Source: Verrucomicrobiota bacterium (GTDB lineage Bacteria > Verrucomicrobiota > Verrucomicrobiia > Verrucomicrobiales > Verrucomicrobiaceae). From it: DNA of 5,867 nucleotides. Positions 1 to 5,867 of this stretch are shown here, piece by piece. The stretch's first letter is position 1; every line of letters starts with the position of its first letter. The translations under genes and the position numbers were made by a program. The notes beneath the pieces are model-generated. The model saw only the letters and a list, made by a program, of their open reading frames with translations, had not been told where the DNA came from and did no database searches. The DNA is taken from contig JAEYUU010000281.1 in NCBI GenBank assembly GCA_023429545.1, positions 1-5,867 on the forward strand, in the 5' to 3' direction.

Positions 1-372
1 GTCCAGGATCTGCTCTCCGGCGCGGCGCTCATGAGTCAGGAAGCGGCCACCGGCCCGATGGCGTTGTATGGTCAGGGAGAGACGGCCGCGCTCGCCATCT
101 ACGCCGCGATTCTGGATCCGAACATCAGCGAACTCATCCTCGATGCCCCGCCCGAAAGCCACACGAAGCCGGAGACTGCCGAGTTCCTCGGAATCTTGCG
201 GATCGGGGATCTGCCGCAAAACCTCGCGCTGATGTATCCACGCCCCATCACCTTCATCGGCGAGATGCCACCCTCCTATGAGTGGACGAAGCTGGTCTAT
301 GAAAAACTTGGCATCGGAGATCGCATCCGCGTCATCAGCCATGCACGTGAATGGCGTCCGCTGGGAAGCTGA
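1..372 (+). CDS. alpha/beta hydrolase (acetyl-xylan-esterase-like), C-terminal part only
   Basis: The reading frame is open from the first base and ends at TGA 370-372, so only the last 123 residues are present and the start lies upstream. The segment resembles the C-terminal half of an alpha/beta-hydrolase domain in the planctomycete/verrucomicrobial acetyl-xylan-esterase-like proteins. It has a helix leading to a strand-turn-helix (ALYGQGETAALAIYAA, about nt 61-108), then LDPNISELILDAPPESH, then the strand PRPITFIGE (nt 238-264), and a final strand with a histidine in SHAREWRP (His codon 340-342). At the nucleophile elbow the expected G-x-S-x-G reads G-Q-G-E-T, so glycine (codon 76-78) stands where serine is expected. 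The strand that usually carries the acidic residue has only a glutamate (262-264). This domain may therefore be a non-catalytic copy, perhaps the second of two tandem hydrolase domains; that is inference because the rest is not visible. The next gene begins 35 bases downstream on the same strand, which suggests co-transcription. The hydrolase fold is fairly sure; the activity is not. Confidence 0.72.
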   Translation, partial: VQDLLSGAALMSQEAATGPMALYGQGETAALAIYAAILDPNISELILDAPPESHTKPETAEFLGILRIGDLPQNLALMYPRPITFIGEMPPSYEWTKLVYEKLGIGDRIRVISHAREWRPLGS

Positions 373-407
373 ATTCCGCATGTTGTTTGCTACTCCCATT
401 TCCTGAC

Positions 408-1808
408 ATGAAACACCTGGCCTCAATCGCAGCCCTTGTTCTTCTGGCAGCTTCACCCGTGGCTGCACAGTCAAACGCCGCTGGAGCCCCCGCGACGACT
501 CATGGCTCAACCGGGGATGGCAAGACGGATGATACCGCGGCCGTTCAAAGGGCGGTCGATGCTGGTGGCGCCGTGCGATTTGCGCGGGGCACCTACCGCC
601 TCACCAGCACGGTGGTGGTCGATCTGGACAGGACGGGCTTTGTGTCGCTCAATGGTGATGGCGTGGCGCGCTTCGTAATGGAAGGGGCGGGGCCGGCGTT
701 CAAGTTCATCGGCACGCATGGAGGCACGGCGGATCCGAAGAGTCTGAAGTCGGAGATTTTTGCGCGGCAGCGTACTCCCATGGTGGACGGCATCGAGATC
801 GTCGGTGCGCATCCCGAGGCAGATGGCATCGAGGCGACGGGCACGATGCAGCTCACGATCACGCGCGTGGCGGTGCATGAGGCTCGCCACGGCATCCACC
901 TCACCGTGCGCAATCGCAATGTCATCATCAGCGACTGCCATTTGTATCACAACACGGGCATAGGCGTGTTCTACGACAACGTTGATCTCCACCAGTCAAA
1001 CATCATTGGCAGCCACATCAGCTACAACGCGGGCGGCGGCGTGGTGACGCGTGGCGGCGGTGTGCGGAACCTGCACATTGGCACCAGCGACATTGAGAGC
1101 AACATGACGCCCGAAGCGCCGCCGACGGCGAATGTGTTGATTGACTGCACGGGTGGCTCCACGGCCGAGGTCAGCATCGTCGGGTGCACCATCCAGCACA
1201 ATCCTTCGCCAGGAGCGGCGAATGTGCGGTTCATCGGCAAAGGCAAGCCGCGCGCTCCCGGGGACGACACGCAATGGGGACACCTCACCATTGCCGATAA
1301 TGTGCTCAGCGATGTGGAATTGAACATCGACCTCCAGCACGTGCGCGGCGCGGTGATCACTGGCAACACCTTCGGCGGTGGCTACGAGCACGACCTGCTC
1401 GTGACGAATTGCAGCAACATCGCCGTCGGCAGCAATACCTTCGACCGCAATCCGCCGTACTATCGCGGCAAGGCGGAGGCGGCGAAAGGCGGCATCGTAT
1501 TCCGGAACTCGCGTGACATCACGCTCACCGGCATGCATATTGATGGCGTCCGTCGCCACCCCGCCGCCGTGATCATCGAAGATGGCGACACCTTCAACAT
1601 CTCCGGCTGCACCATCCTTGATAGCGACGGAGCCGGACTGCTGCTCAAGAACACGAGCAACAGTCTCATCACGGGATGCATCATTGCCGATCGGCGCGTT
1701 GACCGGGCCCCGGCTCCATCCATCCGCATGGAGGGGGGGAAGGACAACACGCTCGCCAACAACAAGCTTGCGCAGGAGAGCGAAACTGTGCCATCGCCGG
1801 CGAAGTGA
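408..1808 (+). CDS. secreted right-handed parallel beta-helix protein (Pectate_lyase_3-like N-terminus)
   Basis: This predicts 466 residues. I chose ATG 408 because it gives a clean Sec signal peptide: M-K-H, a hydrophobic stretch to about residue 15, and likely cleavage after ASPVAA (residue 20). An in-frame ATG at 351 would overlap the upstream gene and bury that signal behind 19 residues. No clear Shine-Dalgarno precedes 408. Residues 33-47 (GSTGDGKTDDTAAVQ) are the typical entry motif of Pectate_lyase_3 / pectin-lyase-fold proteins. They are followed by AVRFARGTYRLTSTVVV, the first coils of the helix. From about residue 115 to 455 the protein shows short repeating turns rich in V/I, N, G and D (for example NRNVIISDCHLYHNTGIGV, and later ITGNTFGGG, TFNISGCTILDSDGAGLLL, NTSNSLITGCII), as expected for stacked beta-helix coils. 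Proteins of this fold bind or cleave polysaccharides, mostly acidic ones, outside the cytoplasm. I cannot identify catalytic residues by eye, so lyase, hydrolase, epimerase or a purely binding role all remain open. It lies between two other exported-protein genes with gaps of 35 and 33 bases. Confidence 0.88.
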   Translation: MKHLASIAALVLLAASPVAAQSNAAGAPATTHGSTGDGKTDDTAAVQRAVDAGGAVRFARGTYRLTSTVVVDLDRTGFVSLNGDGVARFVMEGAGPAFKFIGTHGGTADPKSLKSEIFARQRTPMVDGIEIVGAHPEADGIEATGTMQLTITRVAVHEARHGIHLTVRNRNVIISDCHLYHNTGIGVFYDNVDLHQSNIIGSHISYNAGGGVVTRGGGVRNLHIGTSDIESNMTPEAPPTANVLIDCTGGSTAEVSIVGCTIQHNPSPGAANVRFIGKGKPRAPGDDTQWGHLTIADNVLSDVELNIDLQHVRGAVITGNTFGGGYEHDLLVTNCSNIAVGSNTFDRNPPYYRGKAEAAKGGIVFRNSRDITLTGMHIDGVRRHPAAVIIEDGDTFNISGCTILDSDGAGLLLKNTSNSLITGCIIADRRVDRAPAPSIRMEGGKDNTLANNKLAQESETVPSPAK

Positions 1809-1833
1809 GCGAAGTTCCAGTTGAGATGGATAC

Positions 1834-1841
1834 AGGTAAAC
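1834..1841 (+). promoter_or_regulatory. ribosome binding site deciding the start at 1842
   Basis: AGGT (1834-1837) lies four bases before ATG 1842. This is the only recognisable Shine-Dalgarno-like element among the three gene starts visible here, and it supports ATG 1842 over the in-frame TTG at 1821. Confidence 0.4.
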
Positions 1842-2696
1842 ATGAAGCGACTCATCCTCATTGCCGCGTGGGCTTTTGCGTTGCCCTCAGTCTTCGCAGC
1901 CGGAGAAAAGCCCGGGCCGCCCGCATTCGTCACGGTTGAGACGCGCGACATGACGATCGAGTTCGCGGGGGACAGGGCATGGACGATCAGCCGCATCATG
2001 CACAAGGGCGCGGTGATCACCGAACGCACGGGATTCTACGGCACGGTTTTTTCCGCGGTGGGTGGCAGATGGATTGGGACCGGGCACAATGAGGGCGGCA
2101 TTGAAAAGGTGGAGCAGGTGGTCCTGAACGTGGACGGCAGCCCCCGCGAACTGAAGGACAAGGCGGTCTATCAAGGACACCACGTGGAATTGCGGAAGCA
2201 ATCCATGATGGGCCCAATCCGTCTGGAGGCCGTTTACACTGTCATGGATGATCGTGTGATTGAGGAGCACCGCTATGAGATCACCGAAGAGGTGAACATC
2301 GGAGTGCTTTACGGCTTCATGCATCCCTTTTTACCCTCGACGACTGAATGGATGGCCGAAATGACGGATGGAACGATGGTGGAGGGCACCTTCGACAGCC
2401 AGGGCAGCAATCGCCTGCGCGATGATGTGAAATGGACCGCGATTCATGACCCGAAATCACAACGCGCGACGCTGGTGTGGTATCCGAAACCGCTCGTGGG
2501 GCAGGGATTGAAGACCTTTTACTGGGACAAGAGTGTCTATCACAAGCTGTACAATCAGATGTACTCGAAAGTGCCCGTCTCCGCTGGCACGAAATTTGAG
2601 GCGAAGGTGGTGGTGCGTTGCGTGGAGGTGGACACGGCATCGTGGAAAGGGAAGATCCAGGCGCTTGTGAAAGAGGCCAGGGCGGAGGGGGATTAG
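1842..2696 (+). CDS. secreted beta-rich protein of unknown function
   Basis: This predicts 284 residues. ATG 1842 is preferred. AGGT at 1834-1837 sits at a plausible Shine-Dalgarno distance, and the protein then opens with a textbook signal peptide (MKRLILIAAWAFALPSVFA, cleavage near residue 19-20). An in-frame TTG at 1821 would add seven residues before the signal and is less likely. I do not recognise a named family. The mature part is dense in alternating hydrophobic/polar strands (TRDMTIEFAG, TISRIMHKGAVITER, HHVELRKQSMMGPIRLEAVYTV, RVIEEHRYEITEEV, TKFEAKVVVRCVEVD) and ends in a lysine-rich helix (SWKGKIQALVKEAR). The glycine- and aromatic-rich loops and long strands recall the beta-supersandwich of galactose-mutarotase-like or polysaccharide-lyase C-terminal domains, but that is an impression, not an identification. 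The position 33 bases after the beta-helix gene argues for co-expression and a role in the same extracytoplasmic carbohydrate process. The length is compatible with a complete single-domain protein, with no sign of truncation or frameshift. Confidence 0.85.
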   Translation: MKRLILIAAWAFALPSVFAAGEKPGPPAFVTVETRDMTIEFAGDRAWTISRIMHKGAVITERTGFYGTVFSAVGGRWIGTGHNEGGIEKVEQVVLNVDGSPRELKDKAVYQGHHVELRKQSMMGPIRLEAVYTVMDDRVIEEHRYEITEEVNIGVLYGFMHPFLPSTTEWMAEMTDGTMVEGTFDSQGSNRLRDDVKWTAIHDPKSQRATLVWYPKPLVGQGLKTFYWDKSVYHKLYNQMYSKVPVSAGTKFEAKVVVRCVEVDTASWKGKIQALVKEARAEGD

Positions 2697-2752
2697 TATT
2701 CGCCAGGGCGCGGCACCCCTTGAGGTTGAGTTCGCCGGGCCGGTCTGCTCCG

Positions 2753-2799
2753 CCATCCCCCAAATGCGGGATGCCGACCGTATGAAAGATACGGGATGG
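2753..2799 (+). other. set of overlapping intergenic hairpins
   Basis: CATCCC at 2754-2759 can pair with GGGATG at 2768-2773, and CCATCCC at 2753-2759 can alternatively pair with GGGATGG at 2793-2799 (seven pairs). Between these, CCGTAT (2778-2783) pairs with ATACGG (2789-2794) around a five-base GAAAG loop. The CCATCCC-GGGATGG pairing overlaps the CCGTAT-ATACGG stem by two bases. No T-tract follows, so this is not a standard intrinsic terminator. It could be a transcript-end structure for the upstream three genes or part of a leader, or it may arise simply from the tandem repeat. Confidence 0.3.
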
Positions 2800-2816
2800 A
2801 CTGCGTATGATAACTA
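2767..2816. repeat. two-copy imperfect 25-bp tandem repeat, possible regulator site
   Basis: Copy 1 is 2767-2791 and copy 2 is 2792-2816. Both have the form CGGGATG-N5-CGTATGA followed by six looser bases. The two 7-base blocks are identical in both copies, the five bases between them differ entirely, and in all 17 of 25 positions match. Two conserved blocks 12 bp apart, repeated every 25 bp about 65 to 115 bases before a start codon, fit a tandem operator for a DNA-binding regulator. A small duplication or part of a dispersed repeat is an equally open explanation. Confidence 0.45.
2806..2811 (+). promoter_or_regulatory. possible -10 box (TATGAT)
   Basis: TATGAT matches five of six positions of the sigma-70 -10 consensus and lies 69 bases before the ATG of the cytochrome-type gene. 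No convincing -35 hexamer lies 16-18 bases upstream. A TG dinucleotide (2802-2803) is one base off the extended -10 position. The box overlaps the second conserved block of the tandem repeat, so a bound regulator could block or help polymerase. This is weak evidence only. Confidence 0.22.
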
Positions 2817-2843
2817 GACCGCCTGCGGCCACGGTCGCCGACG

Positions 2844-2860
2844 TTGAGACGCCCGCTCAA
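2844..2860. promoter_or_regulatory. short inverted repeat TTGAG-N7-CTCAA
   Basis: A perfect five-base inverted repeat with a seven-base spacer ends 20 bases before the start codon of the cytochrome-type gene. It could be an operator half-site pair or a small mRNA hairpin near the translation start. A repeat this short can occur by chance. Confidence 0.2.
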
Positions 2861-2880
2861 TTCAAAGTCATTTGTACCTC

Positions 2881-5867
2881 ATGAAGAACACGTTGTTCTC
2901 CTTCACCCTCTGGTTGTTCGCCTCCGCCTTGTCCGCGGCGGATCCCGCGCCTGCCGCGCAATGGAGCTTTGATGGCGACGCACCGGAACTTGGCAGGGCG
3001 GAAGGAGGCGTGGTTTTCCGGCAGGACGGACCGCCCCAGAAGCAGTTCAAGCATCTCCCATCTTCCAATCGGGCAGCGCGATTTGATGCCTCGAAGTCCG
3101 GGTTCATCCGAGTGACCGATCCTGGCGAGACCAGTATGTTTGATTTCGACAATGGCGATGCGATCACCATTGAAGCATGGGTGAATCCTGCCTTCGCGCC
3201 CAAGGGCGGGAACATCTACATCCTCGGCAAAGGACGCACTGGCAATCCTGGCCAGGCCGCCAACAATCAAAATTACGGTTTGCGCCTTTGGGACAGCGCC
3301 GGATTCCTGCGCCTGAGCTTCCTGTTCCGCAGCCGTCAGGATGGCAAACACGCTGGTGACTGGCATCGATGGACGACTACCGGGGGTTTCACCGCTGGCA
3401 GCGGCTGGCATCACGTGGCCATCACCTATCAGTTCGGAAAGCCGGAGACGATTCGCGGCTACATTGATGGTGAACTCGCGCCCGGTGCCTGGGACATGGG
3501 AGGTGCAACAAAACAGGCTCCCGTTGTGGATGACGATGAAGTCTGGATTGGCACCTCCATGGGCAAGCGTGCCAGTGTCAGCTTCGATGGTCTCATGGAT
3601 GAGGTGAAGCTTTACCGGGGCATCCTGCCGGAGAAGACCATCGCCGCCCGCTTTCCTGTGGAGCCGTATTTCCCGATCCTGCCGGAGGGCGGCCTGCCAA
3701 AGGGCAAGGTGCGTGTCGAGATTGTGGAGAACATTGGCAAGGCTGCGAGGTGGCCGCGCCAGTATCCGGCTCCGGTGGATGTTTATGAGGAGGAGGTGTT
3801 TGGTTTTTTCCAGGTGCCGCAGAAGTACGCGGATAGCGGCGTGCGCATCGCGCGTAGCAACCCTTATCTGCTCCGGGCGATGGCGAACGTGGTGCTGCCA
3901 GCAGGCAGGCAGGAGTTGCTCATGCGCGTGCGTGGTCAGGGTCGCTTGTGGATGGATGGCAAGGTCATTGGCGAAATTGCCTTCGGCCAAACTGGGGGAG
4001 GCGCACACAACGAGGTCGCCTTTGAAGCCGCCGAGACTTCAGCCCCTGCGATGCGCCTGCTGGGGCCTGGCGACCGCGAGCTTCGTATGACCATAGAGGG
4101 CGATGGCAAACCACACGATTTTGTGTTCGAAATGATCGCGGGGAACGGCCGGGTGCGCACGACGCTGGGCGAGACCAGCCTCAGTCTGCGCCGCGCGGAT
4201 GGCCTGCAGGTTCTGTTCACTCCTGGGAACCGCGTGGTGCCGCTGACTGATGAAGGCTGGGAGGCGTATCGCAAAGAGCGGCTGGTCTTTTACGTGGCGC
4301 ATGATCAGAAGCAGCGTCTCAGCCTGCGCGCCAAACAGGATGCATACTGGGCGCAGCGTCATGAGCAGGCGCGCCAGGTAGTCGCCGCCAAGGCCCCGTT
4401 GAAAAAGGCCGGCATTGACTCCCTCCTCGCCGCCTCGTGGGCGAAGGCGGACGCGGCCGGCCAGCAGGCGGCGGGTGGCATTGACTTCGCCACGAAGATC
4501 AAACCGATCCTCGCGGAGAACTGTTTCCGCTGCCACGAAGAAAAGGCGAAGGGCGGATTACGCCTGAACACCCTTGAAGCAGCACTGCAAGGAGGCGATT
4601 CGGGGAAGGCGGCCATCGTTCCCGGTAAACCGGCTGAGAGTCGCCTTGTCAGCATGGTCCATCCCGATGCAGGCGATGACATCATGCCTCCGAAAGGCGA
4701 TCCATTGCCGGAAAAAGACCGCCAGTTGCTTGCTGACTGGATCCAGCAGGGAGCGTCGTATGCCGGCGCGGGCCAGAAGATCAAGCCAGCGCCTCTGACT
4801 GACGATCTGGCCTTCCTGCGCCGTGTCACGCTGGATACCGTCGGCGTGGTGCCCAGTGCGGCGGAGATTGATGCCTTTCTTGCAGAGGAATCACCCGATC
4901 GCCGCGCGCGCGCCATTGACCGCCTGCTCAAGGATGCGCGCTGGGCCGACCATTGGACGAGTTATTGGCAGGACGTGCTGGCGGAGAACCCCAACATCCT
5001 GAAGCCCAGCCTGAACAATTCCGGGCCATTCCGTTTCTGGATCCATGAGGCGCTGAGTGACAATCTCCCGATGGATCGCTTCGTCACCGAGTTGGTAATG
5101 ATGGAAGGCGGCGTACTGGCGGGCGGTCCTGCCGGCTTTTCCATGGCTGCGGAAAACGATGTGCCGATGGCGGCGAAGGCGCACATCCTCAGCACAGCCT
5201 TCCTCGGTCAGGAGATGACCTGTGCGCGCTGTCATGACTCGCCCTATCATCAGTCCAAGCAGCGGGACCTGTTTGAAATGGCCGCCATGTTGAATCGCAA
5301 TCCGCTGACGCTTCCCAAGACATCGTCAGTGCCCATGAGCACCTTCGCCGGTCGCAAGCCATTGATCAAAATCACGCTCAAGCCTGGCGAGGTCATTACG
5401 CCGGCCTGGCCCGGATTGTTTGAAAAGAGCTTGCTGCCTGCGGAGAAAGCCGCAGCCACACCACAGGCCAAAGACAGCCGGGCACAGCTCGCCGCGCTGA
5501 TCACCTCGCCACACAATGAGCGTTTTGCGCAAGTCATTGTAAATCGTATCTGGAAGCAATTGCTTGGCCGTGGCTTTGTAGAGCCGGTGGAAGACTGGGA
5601 GGCGTCCAAGCCCTCGCATCCGGAGTTGCTGGAGTGGCTGGCGCGAGAGTTCGTGGAGCATGGCTATGACATGAAGCATCTGCAGCGGCTCATCCTGAAC
5701 TCAGCGGCATACCAGCGGCAGGCGCAGCCCGCCGCACCGGAGTTTGCGGCACCCGCGCCACGCCGCATGAGCGCAGAGCAGGTGGTGGACTCTCTTTTCG
5801 CCGCCGTGGGCAAGGAACTCGACTCCGAGGAGTTGACGATGGACAATGACGGCACGCAGTCCGAGAG
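2881..5867 (+). CDS. LamG / PA14-like / planctomycete cytochrome c (PSCyt1) / DUF1549 / DUF1553 secreted protein, 3' end missing
   Basis: The frame is open from ATG 2881 to the window edge (995 codons plus two bases, no stop). An in-frame TAG at 2815 limits the start. ATG 2881 yields the signal peptide MKNTLFSFTLWLFASALSA. No Shine-Dalgarno is evident. Domains in order: a LamG/concanavalin-A-like jelly roll at about residues 26-250 (AQWSFDGD, ITIEAWVNP, GWHHVAITYQ, FDGLMDEVKLYRG at 235-247); a PA14-like beta region at about 280-420 (GQGRLWMDGKVIGE); a helical linker at about 455-530; PSCyt1 at about 534-632 with heme motif CFRCH (C548, C551, H552) and candidate distal ligand Met602 in IMPPKG; DUF1549 from about 641 (FLRRVTLDTVGVVPSAAEID) with a second CxxCH, CARCH (781-785); and the start of DUF1553 at about 870 (NERFAQVIVNRIWKQLLGRG). 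Typical DUF1553 domains run about 250 residues, so roughly 100 or more residues are missing. Family genes often sit beside a DUF1501 gene, which may lie downstream. The biochemical role is not established; a heme-dependent, cell-surface step in glycopolymer use is the usual suggestion. Confidence 0.93.
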   Translation, partial: MKNTLFSFTLWLFASALSAADPAPAAQWSFDGDAPELGRAEGGVVFRQDGPPQKQFKHLPSSNRAARFDASKSGFIRVTDPGETSMFDFDNGDAITIEAWVNPAFAPKGGNIYILGKGRTGNPGQAANNQNYGLRLWDSAGFLRLSFLFRSRQDGKHAGDWHRWTTTGGFTAGSGWHHVAITYQFGKPETIRGYIDGELAPGAWDMGGATKQAPVVDDDEVWIGTSMGKRASVSFDGLMDEVKLYRGILPEKTIAARFPVEPYFPILPEGGLPKGKVRVEIVENIGKAARWPRQYPAPVDVYEEEVFGFFQVPQKYADSGVRIARSNPYLLRAMANVVLPAGRQELLMRVRGQGRLWMDGKVIGEIAFGQTGGGAHNEVAFEAAETSAPAMRLLGPGDRELRMTIEGDGKPHDFVFEMIAGNGRVRTTLGETSLSLRRADGLQVLFTPGNRVVPLTDEGWEAYRKERLVFYVAHDQKQRLSLRAKQDAYWAQRHEQARQVVAAKAPLKKAGIDSLLAASWAKADAAGQQAAGGIDFATKIKPILAENCFRCHEEKAKGGLRLNTLEAALQGGDSGKAAIVPGKPAESRLVSMVHPDAGDDIMPPKGDPLPEKDRQLLADWIQQGASYAGAGQKIKPAPLTDDLAFLRRVTLDTVGVVPSAAEIDAFLAEESPDRRARAIDRLLKDARWADHWTSYWQDVLAENPNILKPSLNNSGPFRFWIHEALSDNLPMDRFVTELVMMEGGVLAGGPAGFSMAAENDVPMAAKAHILSTAFLGQEMTCARCHDSPYHQSKQRDLFEMAAMLNRNPLTLPKTSSVPMSTFAGRKPLIKITLKPGEVITPAWPGLFEKSLLPAEKAAATPQAKDSRAQLAALITSPHNERFAQVIVNRIWKQLLGRGFVEPVEDWEASKPSHPELLEWLAREFVEHGYDMKHLQRLILNSAAYQRQAQPAAPEFAAPAPRRMSAEQVVDSLFAAVGKELDSEELTMDNDGTQSE

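Larger units (their letters stand above)
2697..2880. other. 184-base intergenic region before the cytochrome-type gene
   Basis: This is the only gap over 40 bases in the window. It has no credible coding frame: stops occur in the frames I followed, and the protein signatures of the flanking genes stop and start sharply at its edges. It contains a two-copy 25-bp imperfect repeat, several short hairpins and a possible -10 element, listed separately. Its length compared with the 33-35 base gaps upstream suggests that transcription is ended, re-initiated or regulated here. Confidence 0.6.

Noticed and set aside
351..407. Upstream in-frame ATG for the beta-helix gene
   Set aside because: It would overlap the hydrolase gene by 22 bases and place 19 residues before an otherwise ideal signal peptide, so ATG 408 is better.
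507..992. A 161-codon open frame on the - strand
   Set aside because: It is antisense to the Pectate_lyase_3-like start of the beta-helix gene, with no family resemblance and no plausible start context.
996..1559. A 187-codon open frame on the - strand
   Set aside because: It is fully antisense to the beta-helix gene, and its Arg/Ala/His/Val-rich translation has no motif. It is a shadow of codon bias.
1821..1841. TTG start seven codons upstream for the third gene
   Set aside because: ATG 1842 has an AGGT element at the right distance and begins the signal peptide with M-K-R; the TTG offers neither.
2754..2773. Intrinsic terminator after the third gene
   Set aside because: The stem is only six pairs and no run of T follows it, so I list it only as a hairpin.
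2844..2872. Candidate promoter with -35 TTGAGA and a -10 seventeen bases later
   Set aside because: The hexamer at the -10 position is GTCATT, a poor match, and it would leave a leader of only a few bases before ATG 2881.
2857..4008. A 383-codon open frame on the - strand
   Set aside because: It lies antisense to the LamG and PA14-like part of the cytochrome-type gene, which has recognisable domains. Its translation is His/Arg-rich with no signal peptide or motif, as expected for a shadow frame in GC-rich DNA.
4359..4931. A 190-codon open frame on the - strand
   Set aside because: It runs antisense through the PSCyt1 heme module, whose CFRCH and MPPKG motifs show that the + strand is the coding one.

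Overview
The window is about 60% GC by eye. It carries four genes, all on the + strand, and every one looks like part of a secreted or cell-surface carbohydrate programme. The most diagnostic gene is the last. It is a large exported protein with a planctomycete-type cytochrome c module (PSCyt1, CxxCH), the DUF1549 (PSCyt2) module and the start of DUF1553 (PSD1). That combination is essentially confined to the Planctomycetota-Verrucomicrobiota group. The codon style, the weak or absent Shine-Dalgarno sequences and the protein families suggest a verrucomicrobial or planctomycete heterotroph, with a slight lean to Verrucomicrobiota. The lean is inference; the superphylum-level call is firmer.

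Layout: (1) 1-372 is the C-terminal end of an alpha/beta-hydrolase (acetyl-xylan-esterase-like) protein whose start lies outside the window, and whose visible nucleophile elbow lacks serine. (2) 408-1808 is a secreted right-handed parallel beta-helix protein with a Pectate_lyase_3-type N-terminus. (3) 1842-2696 is a secreted, beta-rich protein of about 284 residues that I do not recognise. (4) 2697-2880 is a 184-base non-coding gap, the only large one in the window. It holds an imperfect 25-bp tandem repeat (CGGGATG-N5-CGTATGA, twice), small hairpins and a possible -10 box. (5) From 2881 to beyond the window end is the LamG / PA14-like / PSCyt1 / DUF1549 / DUF1553 protein, open at the right edge.

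The first three genes are separated by only 35 and 33 bases and are probably co-transcribed. The 184-base gap may mark an internal promoter or regulatory point for the cytochrome-type gene. The joint role I infer is extracytoplasmic processing of a complex, perhaps esterified, polysaccharide: esterase-like protein, beta-helix lyase/hydrolase-like protein, an unknown beta-rich protein, and a heme-bearing surface protein with carbohydrate-binding-type folds. The substrate cannot be read from the sequence. I saw no RNA genes, mobile elements or CRISPR arrays.
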